A stretch of 64,000 nucleotides of DNA. Source: Bacillota bacterium. GTDB taxonomy: Bacteria > Bacillota > Clostridia > Acetivibrionales > DSM-1351. Of this stretch, positions 26,478 through 34,407 are shown piece after piece (within the stretch, counting starts at the first letter, position 1; each line of letters opens with the position of its first letter). The position numbers were made by a program, and so were the translations under genes. The stretch is taken from the NCBI GenBank assembly GCA_023400235.1, contig JAEXFI010000047.1, positions 1-64,000 on the forward strand. Reading direction: 5' to 3'. The notes below the pieces were generated by a model. The model saw only the letters and a program-made list of their open reading frames with translations. It was not told where the DNA came from and made no database searches.

Positions 26478-26711
26478 TCAGGACCAGGCCGGAAGTTTTG
26501 CCATCATAGCCTTTGCAGTACTCATGGCCACCTGTTTGTCCAAGCCCTGGGTTTTAATAATGAATTCCGTCAAGCCCCTGAGCTTTTCTTCATAGGATTG
26601 CATTGAGCCATCAGGCCGGGCACAAAATCTGCAATAATCTTTTAAAACATCTCCCATGGCATGGTCTGACGCTTTTTCCATGGGCATTCCGCATGCAATA
26701 CAAATTTTCAT
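26478..26711 (-). CDS. Small zinc-ribbon protein
   Basis: 77 residues. Two Cys pairs, CIACGMPM near residue 4 and YCRFCARPDG near residue 27, form a putative zinc ribbon; the C-terminal half is helical. Function unknown. It begins 19 nt after the TetR gene stop and is probably controlled by it. Ribosome site GAGAGGAT precedes ATG. Confidence 0.8.
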   Translation of the reverse strand: MKICIACGMPMEKASDHAMGDVLKDYCRFCARPDGSMQSYEEKLRGLTEFIIKTQGLDKQVAMSTAKAMMAKLPAWS

Positions 26712-26730
26712 AAAATATCCTCTCTTCCTT

Positions 26731-27408
26731 TTAAACTATTGAGATTTCGGTAATCTGATTGTCTGAGTCCAGGGAAATCAGCTTTATATAATAATCCGCC
26801 AGCTCCTCTCCATAGCGCCCAAGCACCGACTGTCCGGGAGAGAACAAATCATTATTCCCCAGATAATAGTGAAGCAGCCCAATCCAGCCGTTAAACACCA
26901 TATGGACGGGAAGCTTTTTAAAATGAACCTCCTCACGTTCATACGCCTGGCTTATATGGAAGGAAACCGTTGACTGAATAATGGTAAAGGTATTTCTAAC
27001 TTCCACCGGCAGCAATCTTATCTCTGTAACCAGCCTTATATAAAACTCCTCAAACTCAGCCAGCCCTTCCAGGTGAGCCTTAAAAACCTCCTTCAGCCCG
27101 TTCCTGCCTCCCGCCAGTTCATGGAGCCGCTTATTTATCCTGTCGCCAAACTCACTGATAGCAGCTATGAGCAGTTCCTCCTGCGTCTTAAAATGTGCGA
27201 ATATGGTGCCGTGTGACACCTTTGCCTCTTTCGCTACAGCAAGGGTAGAGGTCCTTGCAAACCCATTTTCGGCAAAAAGCTTCAAAGCGGTTTCAATAAT
27301 CCTGCTTTGGGTTTGACGTTTCTGCAATTGCCTCCTGTTTTCATTAGGCCGGAGCTGTTGATTAATATTTTTTTCTGTCCTTTCACAGGCTGACCAGACA
27401 GTCGACAT
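26731..27408 (-). CDS. TetR family regulator
   Basis: 225 residues. N-terminal HTH at about 30-78: IIETALKLFAENGFARTSTLAVAKEAKVSHGTIFAHFKTQEELL; the C-terminal helical region would bind an unknown ligand. First gene of an operon with the zinc-ribbon protein. A perfect palindrome in its promoter region (27455-27468) is the likely autoregulatory operator. Confidence 0.9.
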   Translation of the reverse strand: MSTVWSACERTEKNINQQLRPNENRRQLQKRQTQSRIIETALKLFAENGFARTSTLAVAKEAKVSHGTIFAHFKTQEELLIAAISEFGDRINKRLHELAGGRNGLKEVFKAHLEGLAEFEEFYIRLVTEIRLLPVEVRNTFTIIQSTVSFHISQAYEREEVHFKKLPVHMVFNGWIGLLHYYLGNNDLFSPGQSVLGRYGEELADYYIKLISLDSDNQITEISIV

Positions 27409-27454
27409 CTATTATCTCCATTTCCATATAGTTTCTAACTAAGTACAAACTCAT

Positions 27455-27468
27455 TGAGTGTACACTCA
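27455..27468. promoter_or_regulatory. Perfect palindrome, probable TetR operator
   Basis: TGAGTGTACACTCA, about 47 bp upstream of the TetR start, flanked by another ACTCAT half. Confidence 0.72.
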
Positions 27469-27497
27469 TTATATCACCAGTTTTAGCTTAAGACAAT

Positions 27498-27535
27498 AAA
27501 AAAATAGCATAACACCTTAAAAGCTGCTATGCTAT
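27498..27535 (-). terminator. Terminator of the xylanase gene
   Basis: On the minus strand ATAGCATA and TATGCTAT pair and are followed by TTTTTTTATTG, about 75 nt after the xylanase stop. Confidence 0.7.
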
Positions 27536-27609
27536 AAAGTCTGACTTATGGGGACACACCAATCAGCATCCCTTTTATTTTTCAGAGTGGATTTGCTAAC
27601 ATGTTTTTC

Positions 27610-28860
27610 CTAAATCTTAAGTATCAGCGGTTCATTTGTCTTGTCAATGGTAAAACTCAGCTTTTTGCCCTGGTATTCCAGTTCATATTCCCCCATAAAG
27701 CCGGTGACAGTCAAGGTACCCGTTTCATCGGAAACAGCATGGGTATCCCCTGTCCACCAATCTTTCTTTACCAGCTTGTGGATTTCATCATAAACCGGTT
27801 TGACCCTGTTATCTCTTGTAATAAAGCCCGAGGGTGCACCCAGCCAAAGACCGTCAACAAAGTCCCACCAGGTTATTGATTCAACACTGGGATGTGAGAA
27901 GAGAGTGGTATAGTGCAGCGCGGTCTCCCAGGCCTGACGTGCTTCACCTTCAGGTGTGGTGGGCCACTGGTCAAGCTTATAATCATTCAGGTCATCAATT
28001 TCAGGAGGCATTATATGTCCGGAAATAATGGTATTCTCCGTGAAATGAATAGGCAGCTTAAAGCGTGAGAATCTTTCCAGCACCTCCAGGGTCTTTTCCA
28101 CTCCCCAGTATCCCTGGTGCATGTGTGACTGGATACCAATTGCGTCTATGGGTATACCCGCCTCCAGAAGTCCTTCTATGAGTATGTCATAGGATTCAGA
28201 CGTATTAAAGTCGTTAATCAGAAGAGTGGCCTCCGGATTTGCCTGTTTTGCCGCCTCAAACACCTCCCGGACAAGCTTTAGCCTTCCCATTTCCTTGCAT
28301 ATCCGGGTTATTCCGTTATCATACTTGTCAAAGATGGGCATAATCACTACTTCGTTAATAACATCCCACATATCTATCAAGCCCTTAAAACCTGTAACCT
28401 CTCTGTGGATGCGCTCCAGTTGAACCTTGAGGATATCGGAATTATTCATTTCCATTAGCCAGGGAGCAGCCAGGGTGTGCCAGCAGAGAGGGTGTCCTTT
28501 TAGCTTAAGTCCTTTAGAAGTCATCCATTGGGCTGCCTGCGTCAGTCTTTTTGTGTCGGGGCTGCCTTTTGCAGGTTCAAATCTATGCCAATAAAAAGGC
28601 AGTGTGGCAAAGTTGAACAATTGGAAAAACTTTTCGAACCTCTCTTCTGCCCTTTCCCTTGCCTCACCTTCAAGCTCGTTGTTCCTGTAGGAAAGAACGC
28701 TGAATTCCGAACATCCAAAGAGGAATTTATGTTTTGTCTGTGAAACCCTTACTTCCTTGTTTTGGATTGGCACCTCTCCTGCGCTCAAAAGTTTTATTTC
28801 CCTTGTCCCCATTCTGTGCTTAAGTTTGCTAATATTCCCGTTTAGATTATCCAAGTGCAT
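27610..28860 (-). CDS. GH10 endo-1,4-beta-xylanase, cytosolic
   Basis: 416 residues. GH10 TIM barrel at about 40-360: acid/base Glu170 in WDVINEV, nucleophile Glu275 in HFTENT, plus the family GHPLCWH and INDFNT segments. A short beta extension (TGTLTVTGFMGEYELEYQGKK) closes the protein. There is no signal peptide, dockerin or carbohydrate-binding module, so it acts on xylo-oligosaccharides imported into the cell rather than on xylan outside. Ribosome site AGGAGAG precedes ATG. A deacetylase gene follows upstream on the same strand. Confidence 0.92.
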   Translation of the reverse strand: MHLDNLNGNISKLKHRMGTREIKLLSAGEVPIQNKEVRVSQTKHKFLFGCSEFSVLSYRNNELEGEARERAEERFEKFFQLFNFATLPFYWHRFEPAKGSPDTKRLTQAAQWMTSKGLKLKGHPLCWHTLAAPWLMEMNNSDILKVQLERIHREVTGFKGLIDMWDVINEVVIMPIFDKYDNGITRICKEMGRLKLVREVFEAAKQANPEATLLINDFNTSESYDILIEGLLEAGIPIDAIGIQSHMHQGYWGVEKTLEVLERFSRFKLPIHFTENTIISGHIMPPEIDDLNDYKLDQWPTTPEGEARQAWETALHYTTLFSHPSVESITWWDFVDGLWLGAPSGFITRDNRVKPVYDEIHKLVKKDWWTGDTHAVSDETGTLTVTGFMGEYELEYQGKKLSFTIDKTNEPLILKI

Positions 28861-29047
28861 AATACTCTCCTGTAAATAATTTGTATTATTTGCTTATATA
28901 TATGTATTAATCTATCACAGTATATTCCTCTTCAACAATGTATTATTCTATACAAAAAATGCACTTTTTCAACACTTTTCTCTCTGATTTTAAGCCGTTT
29001 ATTTATGGTTCGTTCTTAATATAATACAATATGCCAGCTTTACATGT

Positions 29048-29842
29048 TTAAATTTCCAATGTTTCTCCGGGTTTTATTTCAAATATGGCACTGTCACGAC
29101 CCAGCCACACAGAAATACACGAGGGGTTCCGTACCTGTGTCATATCCACGTTAAAAAGCAGGCCCCTGAGAGCATTTATATAATCCAGGATTTCTATATT
29201 GGTTGCATACCAAACATCGTCATTTCCTGCAGCAGCCTTGCAAAAATCCTCTATTACCTCCCAGTTGTTCTGCCTGTCAAATTCATAGCTATGTCCCCAG
29301 ATATAGAACAGGGGCATGTTATACCAGGCGGGCTGATTTACAAAGTTTTCAAGCTTTTTCATCAAATCATCGTTATGATGGCAGGTGGGATGCCACTGGA
29401 GGAAGTCTCCCGGCAGGTTGAAGCCCTGAGTGGCATTAACTGTTCTGCTGTATTCCATGCCCAGCAGCTTCAAGGTCTTAATGCTTCTTTCATCATATAC
29501 ACCAAAGGGGTAGGACATGCCACGCATTATATATCCCGTAAGCCTTTCAAGATTTCGTCTGTCCTCCCATATCTCCTGGTTGAGCTCAACCTGGGAGAGC
29601 TGATTGAAGTACGGGTGAGTAACACTGTGGCAGGATACCTCATGCCCCTTATACAATTCCTTTACCTCCTGCTCAGCCACATAGCCTTCCTTTCCAAGAG
29701 TGCCGGAATTGAGATGAAAGGTGCCTTTCATACAATATTTATTAAATATTCCAACCAGCCTGCGGTCAAATATCTGTCCGTCATCGTAGCTAAAGGTCAA
29801 AGCTTTTTTTCTTCCCCCGGGGTAATACGTCTTATAGCTCAT
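29048..29842 (-). CDS. Polysaccharide deacetylase (CE4), cytosolic
   Basis: 264 residues with a NodB homology domain: TFSYDDGQIFDRRL (catalytic and metal Asp pair), SCHSVTHP (metal His pair) and MSYPFGVYDERS. No signal peptide. CE4 enzymes remove acetyl groups from xylan, chitin or peptidoglycan; beside a cytosolic xylanase, action on acetylated xylo-oligosaccharides is most likely, by inference. The last 50 residues form a small extra domain. Ribosome site AAAGG lies upstream. Confidence 0.85.
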   Translation of the reverse strand: MSYKTYYPGGRKKALTFSYDDGQIFDRRLVGIFNKYCMKGTFHLNSGTLGKEGYVAEQEVKELYKGHEVSCHSVTHPYFNQLSQVELNQEIWEDRRNLERLTGYIMRGMSYPFGVYDERSIKTLKLLGMEYSRTVNATQGFNLPGDFLQWHPTCHHNDDLMKKLENFVNQPAWYNMPLFYIWGHSYEFDRQNNWEVIEDFCKAAAGNDDVWYATNIEILDYINALRGLLFNVDMTQVRNPSCISVWLGRDSAIFEIKPGETLEI

Positions 29843-30033
29843 ATCAATCCTTTCTCAATACTATTTATGGAGTATCAGCCACTTTTGGATTTTAACCTGT
29901 TGCGCCGGATGTTAGCCAAATGCCGGTCTGCACCACAAGTTAATTTTTATATAACCTAATAATAATTCCGTATTACCTGTGCAGTCAAGCGCCAATATGG
30001 CGGGACCAGCCCGGCTGCACCTCCGGTTTTAGC

Positions 30034-31053
30034 TTACAGTCCCTTTTCTGCAACAAAGGCAGCCAGGTCGGCATATCGGTTTGAAAAACCCCATTCATTG
30101 TCATACCAGGAGACAACCTTGACCATGTTTCCTTCTATAACCATGGTGGATGGTGCATCTATAATGGAGGAGGCTGGATTGCCCTTGTAATCAATGGAAA
30201 CCAATTGTTCCTCGGTGTATTCCAGGATTCCTTTCATGGGGGCTGCCTCTGCTGCTTTCCTTAATACCCTGTTGACTTCATCTCTGGTAACAGGTTTTTC
30301 AACCTCCACCACCAGGTCGACCACTGATACATCAGGCGTTGGAACCCTATAGGCAAAACCGTTCAGCCGGCCATCCAGCTCTGGAATCACCAGTCCGATT
30401 GCTTTTGCAGCTCCCGATTTTGTCGGAATAATTGACATGCCTGCTGCCCTTGCCCTTCTTATGTCACTGTGGGGCAAATCCAGAATATTCTGATCGTTGG
30501 TATAGGAATGAACTGTGGTCATAAGTCCTTTTACCACGCCAAAGCTTTCATTGAGCACCTTTGCGACCGGAGCCAGACAATTTGTAGTGCAGGATGCGTT
30601 TGAAACAATATTGTGGAGCTCAGGAGAGTACTTTTCATCATTAACGCCCAATACTATTGTGATGTCCTCACCTGTGGCCGGAGCAGATATGAGCACTTTC
30701 CGGGCACCTCCTCTTGTAATATGGAGCTCTGCCTTTTCCCTCTTGGTGAACAGGCCTGTGGACTCCATAACTATCTCAACTCCTCTTGCCTTCCAGTCAA
30801 TATTTCCCGGGTCCCTCTGGGACAATATCTCTATTCTTTTGCCATCCACCAGGAGATAATTATCCTCTACGGCAACAGTTCCTTCAAACCTTCCGAAAAT
30901 TGAATCATACTTCAGCAAATGTGCCAGGGTGTGTGCGTCTGTGAGATCATTTATGGCCACAACCTCCAACTGCTCTTTATACTTTTCAAACAATACCTTG
31001 AAGGTATTTCTTCCTATTCTGCCAAACCCATTAATACCAACCTTTATACTCAT
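30034..31053 (-). CDS. gap: Glyceraldehyde-3-phosphate dehydrogenase, type I
   Basis: 339 residues, glycolytic oxidation of glyceraldehyde 3-phosphate to 1,3-bisphosphoglycerate with NAD. Rossmann motif GINGFGRIGR, NAD-specific Asp in AINDLTD, catalytic Cys in SNASCTTNCLAP, His in TTVHSYTNDQ. It is a single gene, not part of a gap-pgk-tpi cluster, and is divergent from a LysR regulator, so it may be an extra, regulated copy. Ribosome site AAAGGAG precedes ATG. Confidence 0.94.
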   Translation of the reverse strand: MSIKVGINGFGRIGRNTFKVLFEKYKEQLEVVAINDLTDAHTLAHLLKYDSIFGRFEGTVAVEDNYLLVDGKRIEILSQRDPGNIDWKARGVEIVMESTGLFTKREKAELHITRGGARKVLISAPATGEDITIVLGVNDEKYSPELHNIVSNASCTTNCLAPVAKVLNESFGVVKGLMTTVHSYTNDQNILDLPHSDIRRARAAGMSIIPTKSGAAKAIGLVIPELDGRLNGFAYRVPTPDVSVVDLVVEVEKPVTRDEVNRVLRKAAEAAPMKGILEYTEEQLVSIDYKGNPASSIIDAPSTMVIEGNMVKVVSWYDNEWGFSNRYADLAAFVAEKGL

Positions 31054-31186
31054 ATTATCTTTCTCCTTTCATATAAATCATAATTTTTCTGCTGCTTGTT
31101 TGTTTTCCACAATTCAATTATAATAACAGTTATCGTATAAATGAAATGCATATTAAGCATACCCAATATAAAGGCAGGTTATAACA

Positions 31187-32080
31187 ATGAACTTAGAGCA
31201 ATATAAGGCATTTTTCTATACCGTGAAATACGGGAATATATCCAGGGCCTCAGAACAGCTCTTCATAACACAGCCGGCAGTCAGCAGGTCCATACGGCAA
31301 TTGGAGGATTCACTGAAGTGCACCCTTTTCTTCAGAACCTCAAAGGGGGTAAAGCTCACAGCTGAAGGAGAAATCCTGTTCAAATACGTGGAGCAGGCTT
31401 TTAACTTTATCGAAGCCGGAGAAAGCAAAATCCGGGATATTAATAGTTTGTTGGCAGGAGAGGTGAGGATAGGCGTAAGCGATACCATCTGCAAATACTA
31501 CCTTATCCCTTACCTTAAGCTTTTCAAGACATTGCACCCGAACATTAAAATACACGTCATTTGCCCCACTACCCCGGGTATTATTGCTCTGCTCAAGACA
31601 GGCAGGATTGATTTCGGGATAATTAATCTGCCCTATGAGGATGAGCAGCTTCATTTTCAAAATATAATTTCAGTTCAGGACTGCTTTGTGGCAGGCGAAA
31701 AGTATGCCTCCCTGAGCAAGCAGGTTCAACCCTTACAGGAAATCCTGCGGCATCCCCTCCTTTTACTGGAGAAGACCAGTAACTCCAGGCTATTTATTGA
31801 CGACTATTTCCGTTCTCACTCCTTGACGGTGGAGCCGGATTTTGAGCTGGACAATATAGATTTGCTGGTGCAATTTGCCAAGTATGATTTTGGTATTGCC
31901 TGCGTTATAAAAAACTTTATTCTGGATGAGCTTCAAAAAGGAAATCTGTACGAAATCAAGCCTGCTGAAAAAATACCCTCCCGGCATATGGGAGTCACCT
32001 GGCTGAAAAATGTTCCTCTGTCGGCGGCTGCAAAGGTATTGATAAGTAATCTTGACTACCTGGAAACCTCGGAATTCTAG
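31187..32080 (+). CDS. LysR family regulator
   Basis: 297 residues. N-terminal HTH: LEQYKAFFYTVKYGNISRASEQLFITQPAVSRSIRQLEDSL; C-terminal two-lobed effector domain (VRIGVSDTICKYYLIPYLKLF onward). Divergent from gap with 133 bp between the starts, so gap is its likely target. Effector unknown. The ribosome site is weak (GGCAGG at 11 nt). Confidence 0.9.
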   Translation: MNLEQYKAFFYTVKYGNISRASEQLFITQPAVSRSIRQLEDSLKCTLFFRTSKGVKLTAEGEILFKYVEQAFNFIEAGESKIRDINSLLAGEVRIGVSDTICKYYLIPYLKLFKTLHPNIKIHVICPTTPGIIALLKTGRIDFGIINLPYEDEQLHFQNIISVQDCFVAGEKYASLSKQVQPLQEILRHPLLLLEKTSNSRLFIDDYFRSHSLTVEPDFELDNIDLLVQFAKYDFGIACVIKNFILDELQKGNLYEIKPAEKIPSRHMGVTWLKNVPLSAAAKVLISNLDYLETSEF

Positions 32081-32143
32081 TATAATAGAAACAGTCTGCC
32101 TCCCCTCCCGACTTGCAGGAATAAAATGGCACCCCCGGATTTA

Positions 32144-32217
32144 TTGCCTATGAAGGCCTCACGTAGTATAATTGTTAGTATCAACGGGGTCCTATACCCC
32201 TCTATCAGGGGGTTGTC
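32144..32217 (+). promoter_or_regulatory. Promoter and switchable leader of the alpha/beta hydrolase
   Basis: TTGCCT (32144-32149) and TATAAT (32167-32172) are 17 bp apart. In the short leader GGGGT-CCTAT-ACCCC (32186-32200) competes with CCCC-TCTATCA-GGGG (32197-32211), and the last G-run is the only Shine-Dalgarno. The two hairpins exclude each other. Confidence 0.55.
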
Positions 32218-33216
32218 ATGAAAGTGTTCACAAAAATTATTATTTTTTTACTTGTATTATTTTTAATTGCAGATATTGCTTCCAGCTTCTATTTCTATAA
32301 TCTTTCGGTGGCGCGAACAAAAAAGGATTTCCTTGCAAATGACAGTGCCCTCATAAGCGCTGTGGCAGCTGAAAATATCAGCACCTCCTCCGAGGATGTG
32401 GCGGTAAGTGCCAAATTTTACAGCGCAAAACTGGAGGATACCGTTGAGCTTGACTGGTTTAACAACCAGCCCTACGAAGAAGTTTCCATAACCTCCGAGG
32501 ACGGTCTCAGGCTGGTGGGATATTATCTGAAGGCGGAACAGCCCAGCGAAAAAACTGCCATTATGGCCCATGGCTATTCTTCCAAGGGTACATATATGGG
32601 CTCCTATGCAAAGATATACTATGATTTGGGCTACAATGTACTGCTGCCGGACAGCAGAGGACACGGAAAGAGCGAGGGCAACAATATCGGTTTTGGCTGG
32701 ACCGACAGAAAGGATTTTCTTCAATGGATTGATTTCGTCATATCCATGACAGGACAGGAAACTCAGATTGTGCTCCATGGCGTTTCCATGGGAGGAGCTG
32801 CGGTTTTAATGACCAGCGGCGAAAAACTCCCCTCCTCTGTCAAAGCTGTGGTTTCCGATTGTGCCTACACTTCAGTACAGGCCGAATTGGAGTACCAGCT
32901 AAACAGGTTATTCAAGCTGCCGGCCTTCCCCATACTGGATACAACCAGCCTATTAACCAGGCTGAGAGCCGGATATTCCTTCAAAGAAGCCTCTGCACTG
33001 GAGCAGGTTAAAAAAAGCAGCACTCCTACGCTTTTTATTCACGGTGATTCCGATATGTTCGTGCCCTCTGGCATGGTTTATGAGCTATATGACTCCTGCA
33101 CCAGCCCCAAGGACATATATATAGTACAGGGTGCAGGACACGGAACAGCCTTTGAAACAGATGTATCCGGCTATAAAAATAAAATACGGGAATTCATAGA
33201 AAAATACGTGGATTGA
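32218..33216 (+). CDS. Membrane-anchored alpha/beta hydrolase
   Basis: 332 residues. One N-terminal membrane helix (IIIFLLVLFLIADIASSFYFY), catalytic domain outside. Nucleophile Ser in HGVSMGGAAV, Asp in FIHGDSDMFVP, His in QGAGHGTAFE; oxyanion region MAHGYSSKG and PDSRGHGKSEG. It resembles YqkD/YfhR-type serine hydrolases; substrate unknown. The leader may control translation. Confidence 0.87.
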   Translation: MKVFTKIIIFLLVLFLIADIASSFYFYNLSVARTKKDFLANDSALISAVAAENISTSSEDVAVSAKFYSAKLEDTVELDWFNNQPYEEVSITSEDGLRLVGYYLKAEQPSEKTAIMAHGYSSKGTYMGSYAKIYYDLGYNVLLPDSRGHGKSEGNNIGFGWTDRKDFLQWIDFVISMTGQETQIVLHGVSMGGAAVLMTSGEKLPSSVKAVVSDCAYTSVQAELEYQLNRLFKLPAFPILDTTSLLTRLRAGYSFKEASALEQVKKSSTPTLFIHGDSDMFVPSGMVYELYDSCTSPKDIYIVQGAGHGTAFETDVSGYKNKIREFIEKYVD

Positions 33217-33257
33217 AAAACAACCGCCAGTATTGATACTTACCGGCGGCTGTTTTT
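33217..33257. terminator. Bidirectional terminator
   Basis: AAAAACAaCCGCC and GGCGGcTGTTTTT pair between the convergent hydrolase and HAAS-domain genes. Confidence 0.85.
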
Positions 33258-33259
33258 AT

Positions 33260-33874
33260 TCAAGCAGCAGCAAGTCTGTTCAGCTTTGCACGCAACCTAT
33301 TTATCAGCTTCAGAAGGAAAAGTCCCAGACTTCCTCCCAAGACACCGCCAATACTACTGGTCACCATAATATCAGCATACATTCCACCGATCTGTATGCC
33401 CCATGCCAGGCCAAGCACCAGGGATACAGCAGCTATATTCAGCACCTTGCCCGTTTTGAAAAATATGGGCAGAAAGTAGCCCACCGGTATGAACAAGAGC
33501 AATGCACCCAGTATTAGAAACCCATGTACAAAAAGCCATGAATTCTCTGCCTGACCCCAACGGCCAATAAAGGGCACAGGTATTCTTGTACCGCCCACAT
33601 ACAGCAATATACTCATAACTATACCCGCAATGGCATTAAAAATGCTTCGGAAGCCTTTTATATTTTTTGCAAGCTGTCTTGAAAGCTGTCTGCCGTCTCC
33701 AAACTGCCGGATTGCCTCCGCAGTTGCCTCTTCTTCTGACAGGCCTTCCTGCTGCAAGGACTTTTTCATAAGATTTAAATGATCCCTGAATTCGTCCTCT
33801 AAATCTGTTTTCAATTTTTCATCCTCTTCCAGTTTTCCTACAATACTTTTTATATACTCATTGATTCGATCCAC
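33260..33874 (-). CDS. HAAS-domain (DUF1700-like) membrane protein
   Basis: 204 residues. The N-terminal 75 residues are a helical HAAS-type segment (YIKSIVGKLEEDEKLKTDLEDEFRDHL...EEATAEAIRQFGDGRQLSRQL), followed by four membrane helices. Such proteins are regularly paired with PadR repressors; exact role unknown. Its start overlaps the PadR gene by 25 nt, so the two are translated together. Confidence 0.85.
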   Translation of the reverse strand: MDRINEYIKSIVGKLEEDEKLKTDLEDEFRDHLNLMKKSLQQEGLSEEEATAEAIRQFGDGRQLSRQLAKNIKGFRSIFNAIAGIVMSILLYVGGTRIPVPFIGRWGQAENSWLFVHGFLILGALLLFIPVGYFLPIFFKTGKVLNIAAVSLVLGLAWGIQIGGMYADIMVTSSIGGVLGGSLGLFLLKLINRLRAKLNRLAAA

Positions 33875-34197
33875 GTAAATCCCTCCCTGCAGGTTTTTAT
33901 CAAATTACTGAGAGCATCCCATTCCTTGAGCCTTTCAGCCAGTTCTCCCTTACCGTTTTCGGTGATACTGTAATATTTCCGCCTTCCTCCCCCATCTGCT
34001 TCTCCCCAGTAGGACCTTATCAGTTTACGCCTCTCCAGCCTCTGAAGAGCAGGGTACAAGGTACCTTCCCCCATGGAATAAAGCTGATTGCTTTTTTCCT
34101 TCAGCCTTTTGGCAATTTCATAGCCGTACAAATCCTGCCTCTGAATTAAGGACAAAAGCAGGATATCGGTACTACCCTTCAGCATTTCCCTGTTCAT
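33850..34197 (-). CDS. PadR family regulator
   Basis: 115 residues. Winged-helix domain LKGSTDILLLSLIQRQDLYGYEIAKRL, then GTLYPALQRLERRKLI and GRRKYYSITENGKGEL, the PadR signature. Short C-terminal dimerisation helix (PadR-s2-type length). Operon with the overlapping HAAS gene; probably autoregulated at the dyad upstream. Confidence 0.92.
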   Translation of the reverse strand: MNREMLKGSTDILLLSLIQRQDLYGYEIAKRLKEKSNQLYSMGEGTLYPALQRLERRKLIRSYWGEADGGGRRKYYSITENGKGELAERLKEWDALSNLIKTCREGFTWIESMSI

Positions 34198-34275
34198 TTA
34201 ATAGACCTCCTTTGTCGTCAATTAGTATTTTTTTGCCACTTATTCAAGCAAAGAGTTTATTATACATATTTTACT

Positions 34276-34307
34276 TATATTGTAATACAATATACATCGT
34301 AATACAA
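34276..34307. promoter_or_regulatory. PadR operator and promoter candidate
   Basis: A perfect dyad TATATTGTAATACAATATA (34276-34294) and a further direct half site GTAATACAA (34299-34307). On the minus strand TTGTAT-N17-TACAAT overlaps both, so a bound regulator would block RNA polymerase. Confidence 0.62.
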
Positions 34308-34357
34308 GGTATTTATGTGCAATAAATTTATTTAATAAACTCACACAAAGTCAGACA

Positions 34358-34402
34358 AAAAGGACAACACCAGGTGCCTATACTCCAAGTCCCTGGTGTT
34401 GT
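34358..34402 (-). terminator. Terminator of the RnfD-RnfC fusion operon
   Basis: ACAACACCAGG and CCTGGTGTTGT pair perfectly; on the minus strand CCTTTTTGT follows. Confidence 0.88.
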
Positions 34403-34407
34403 TGCTG

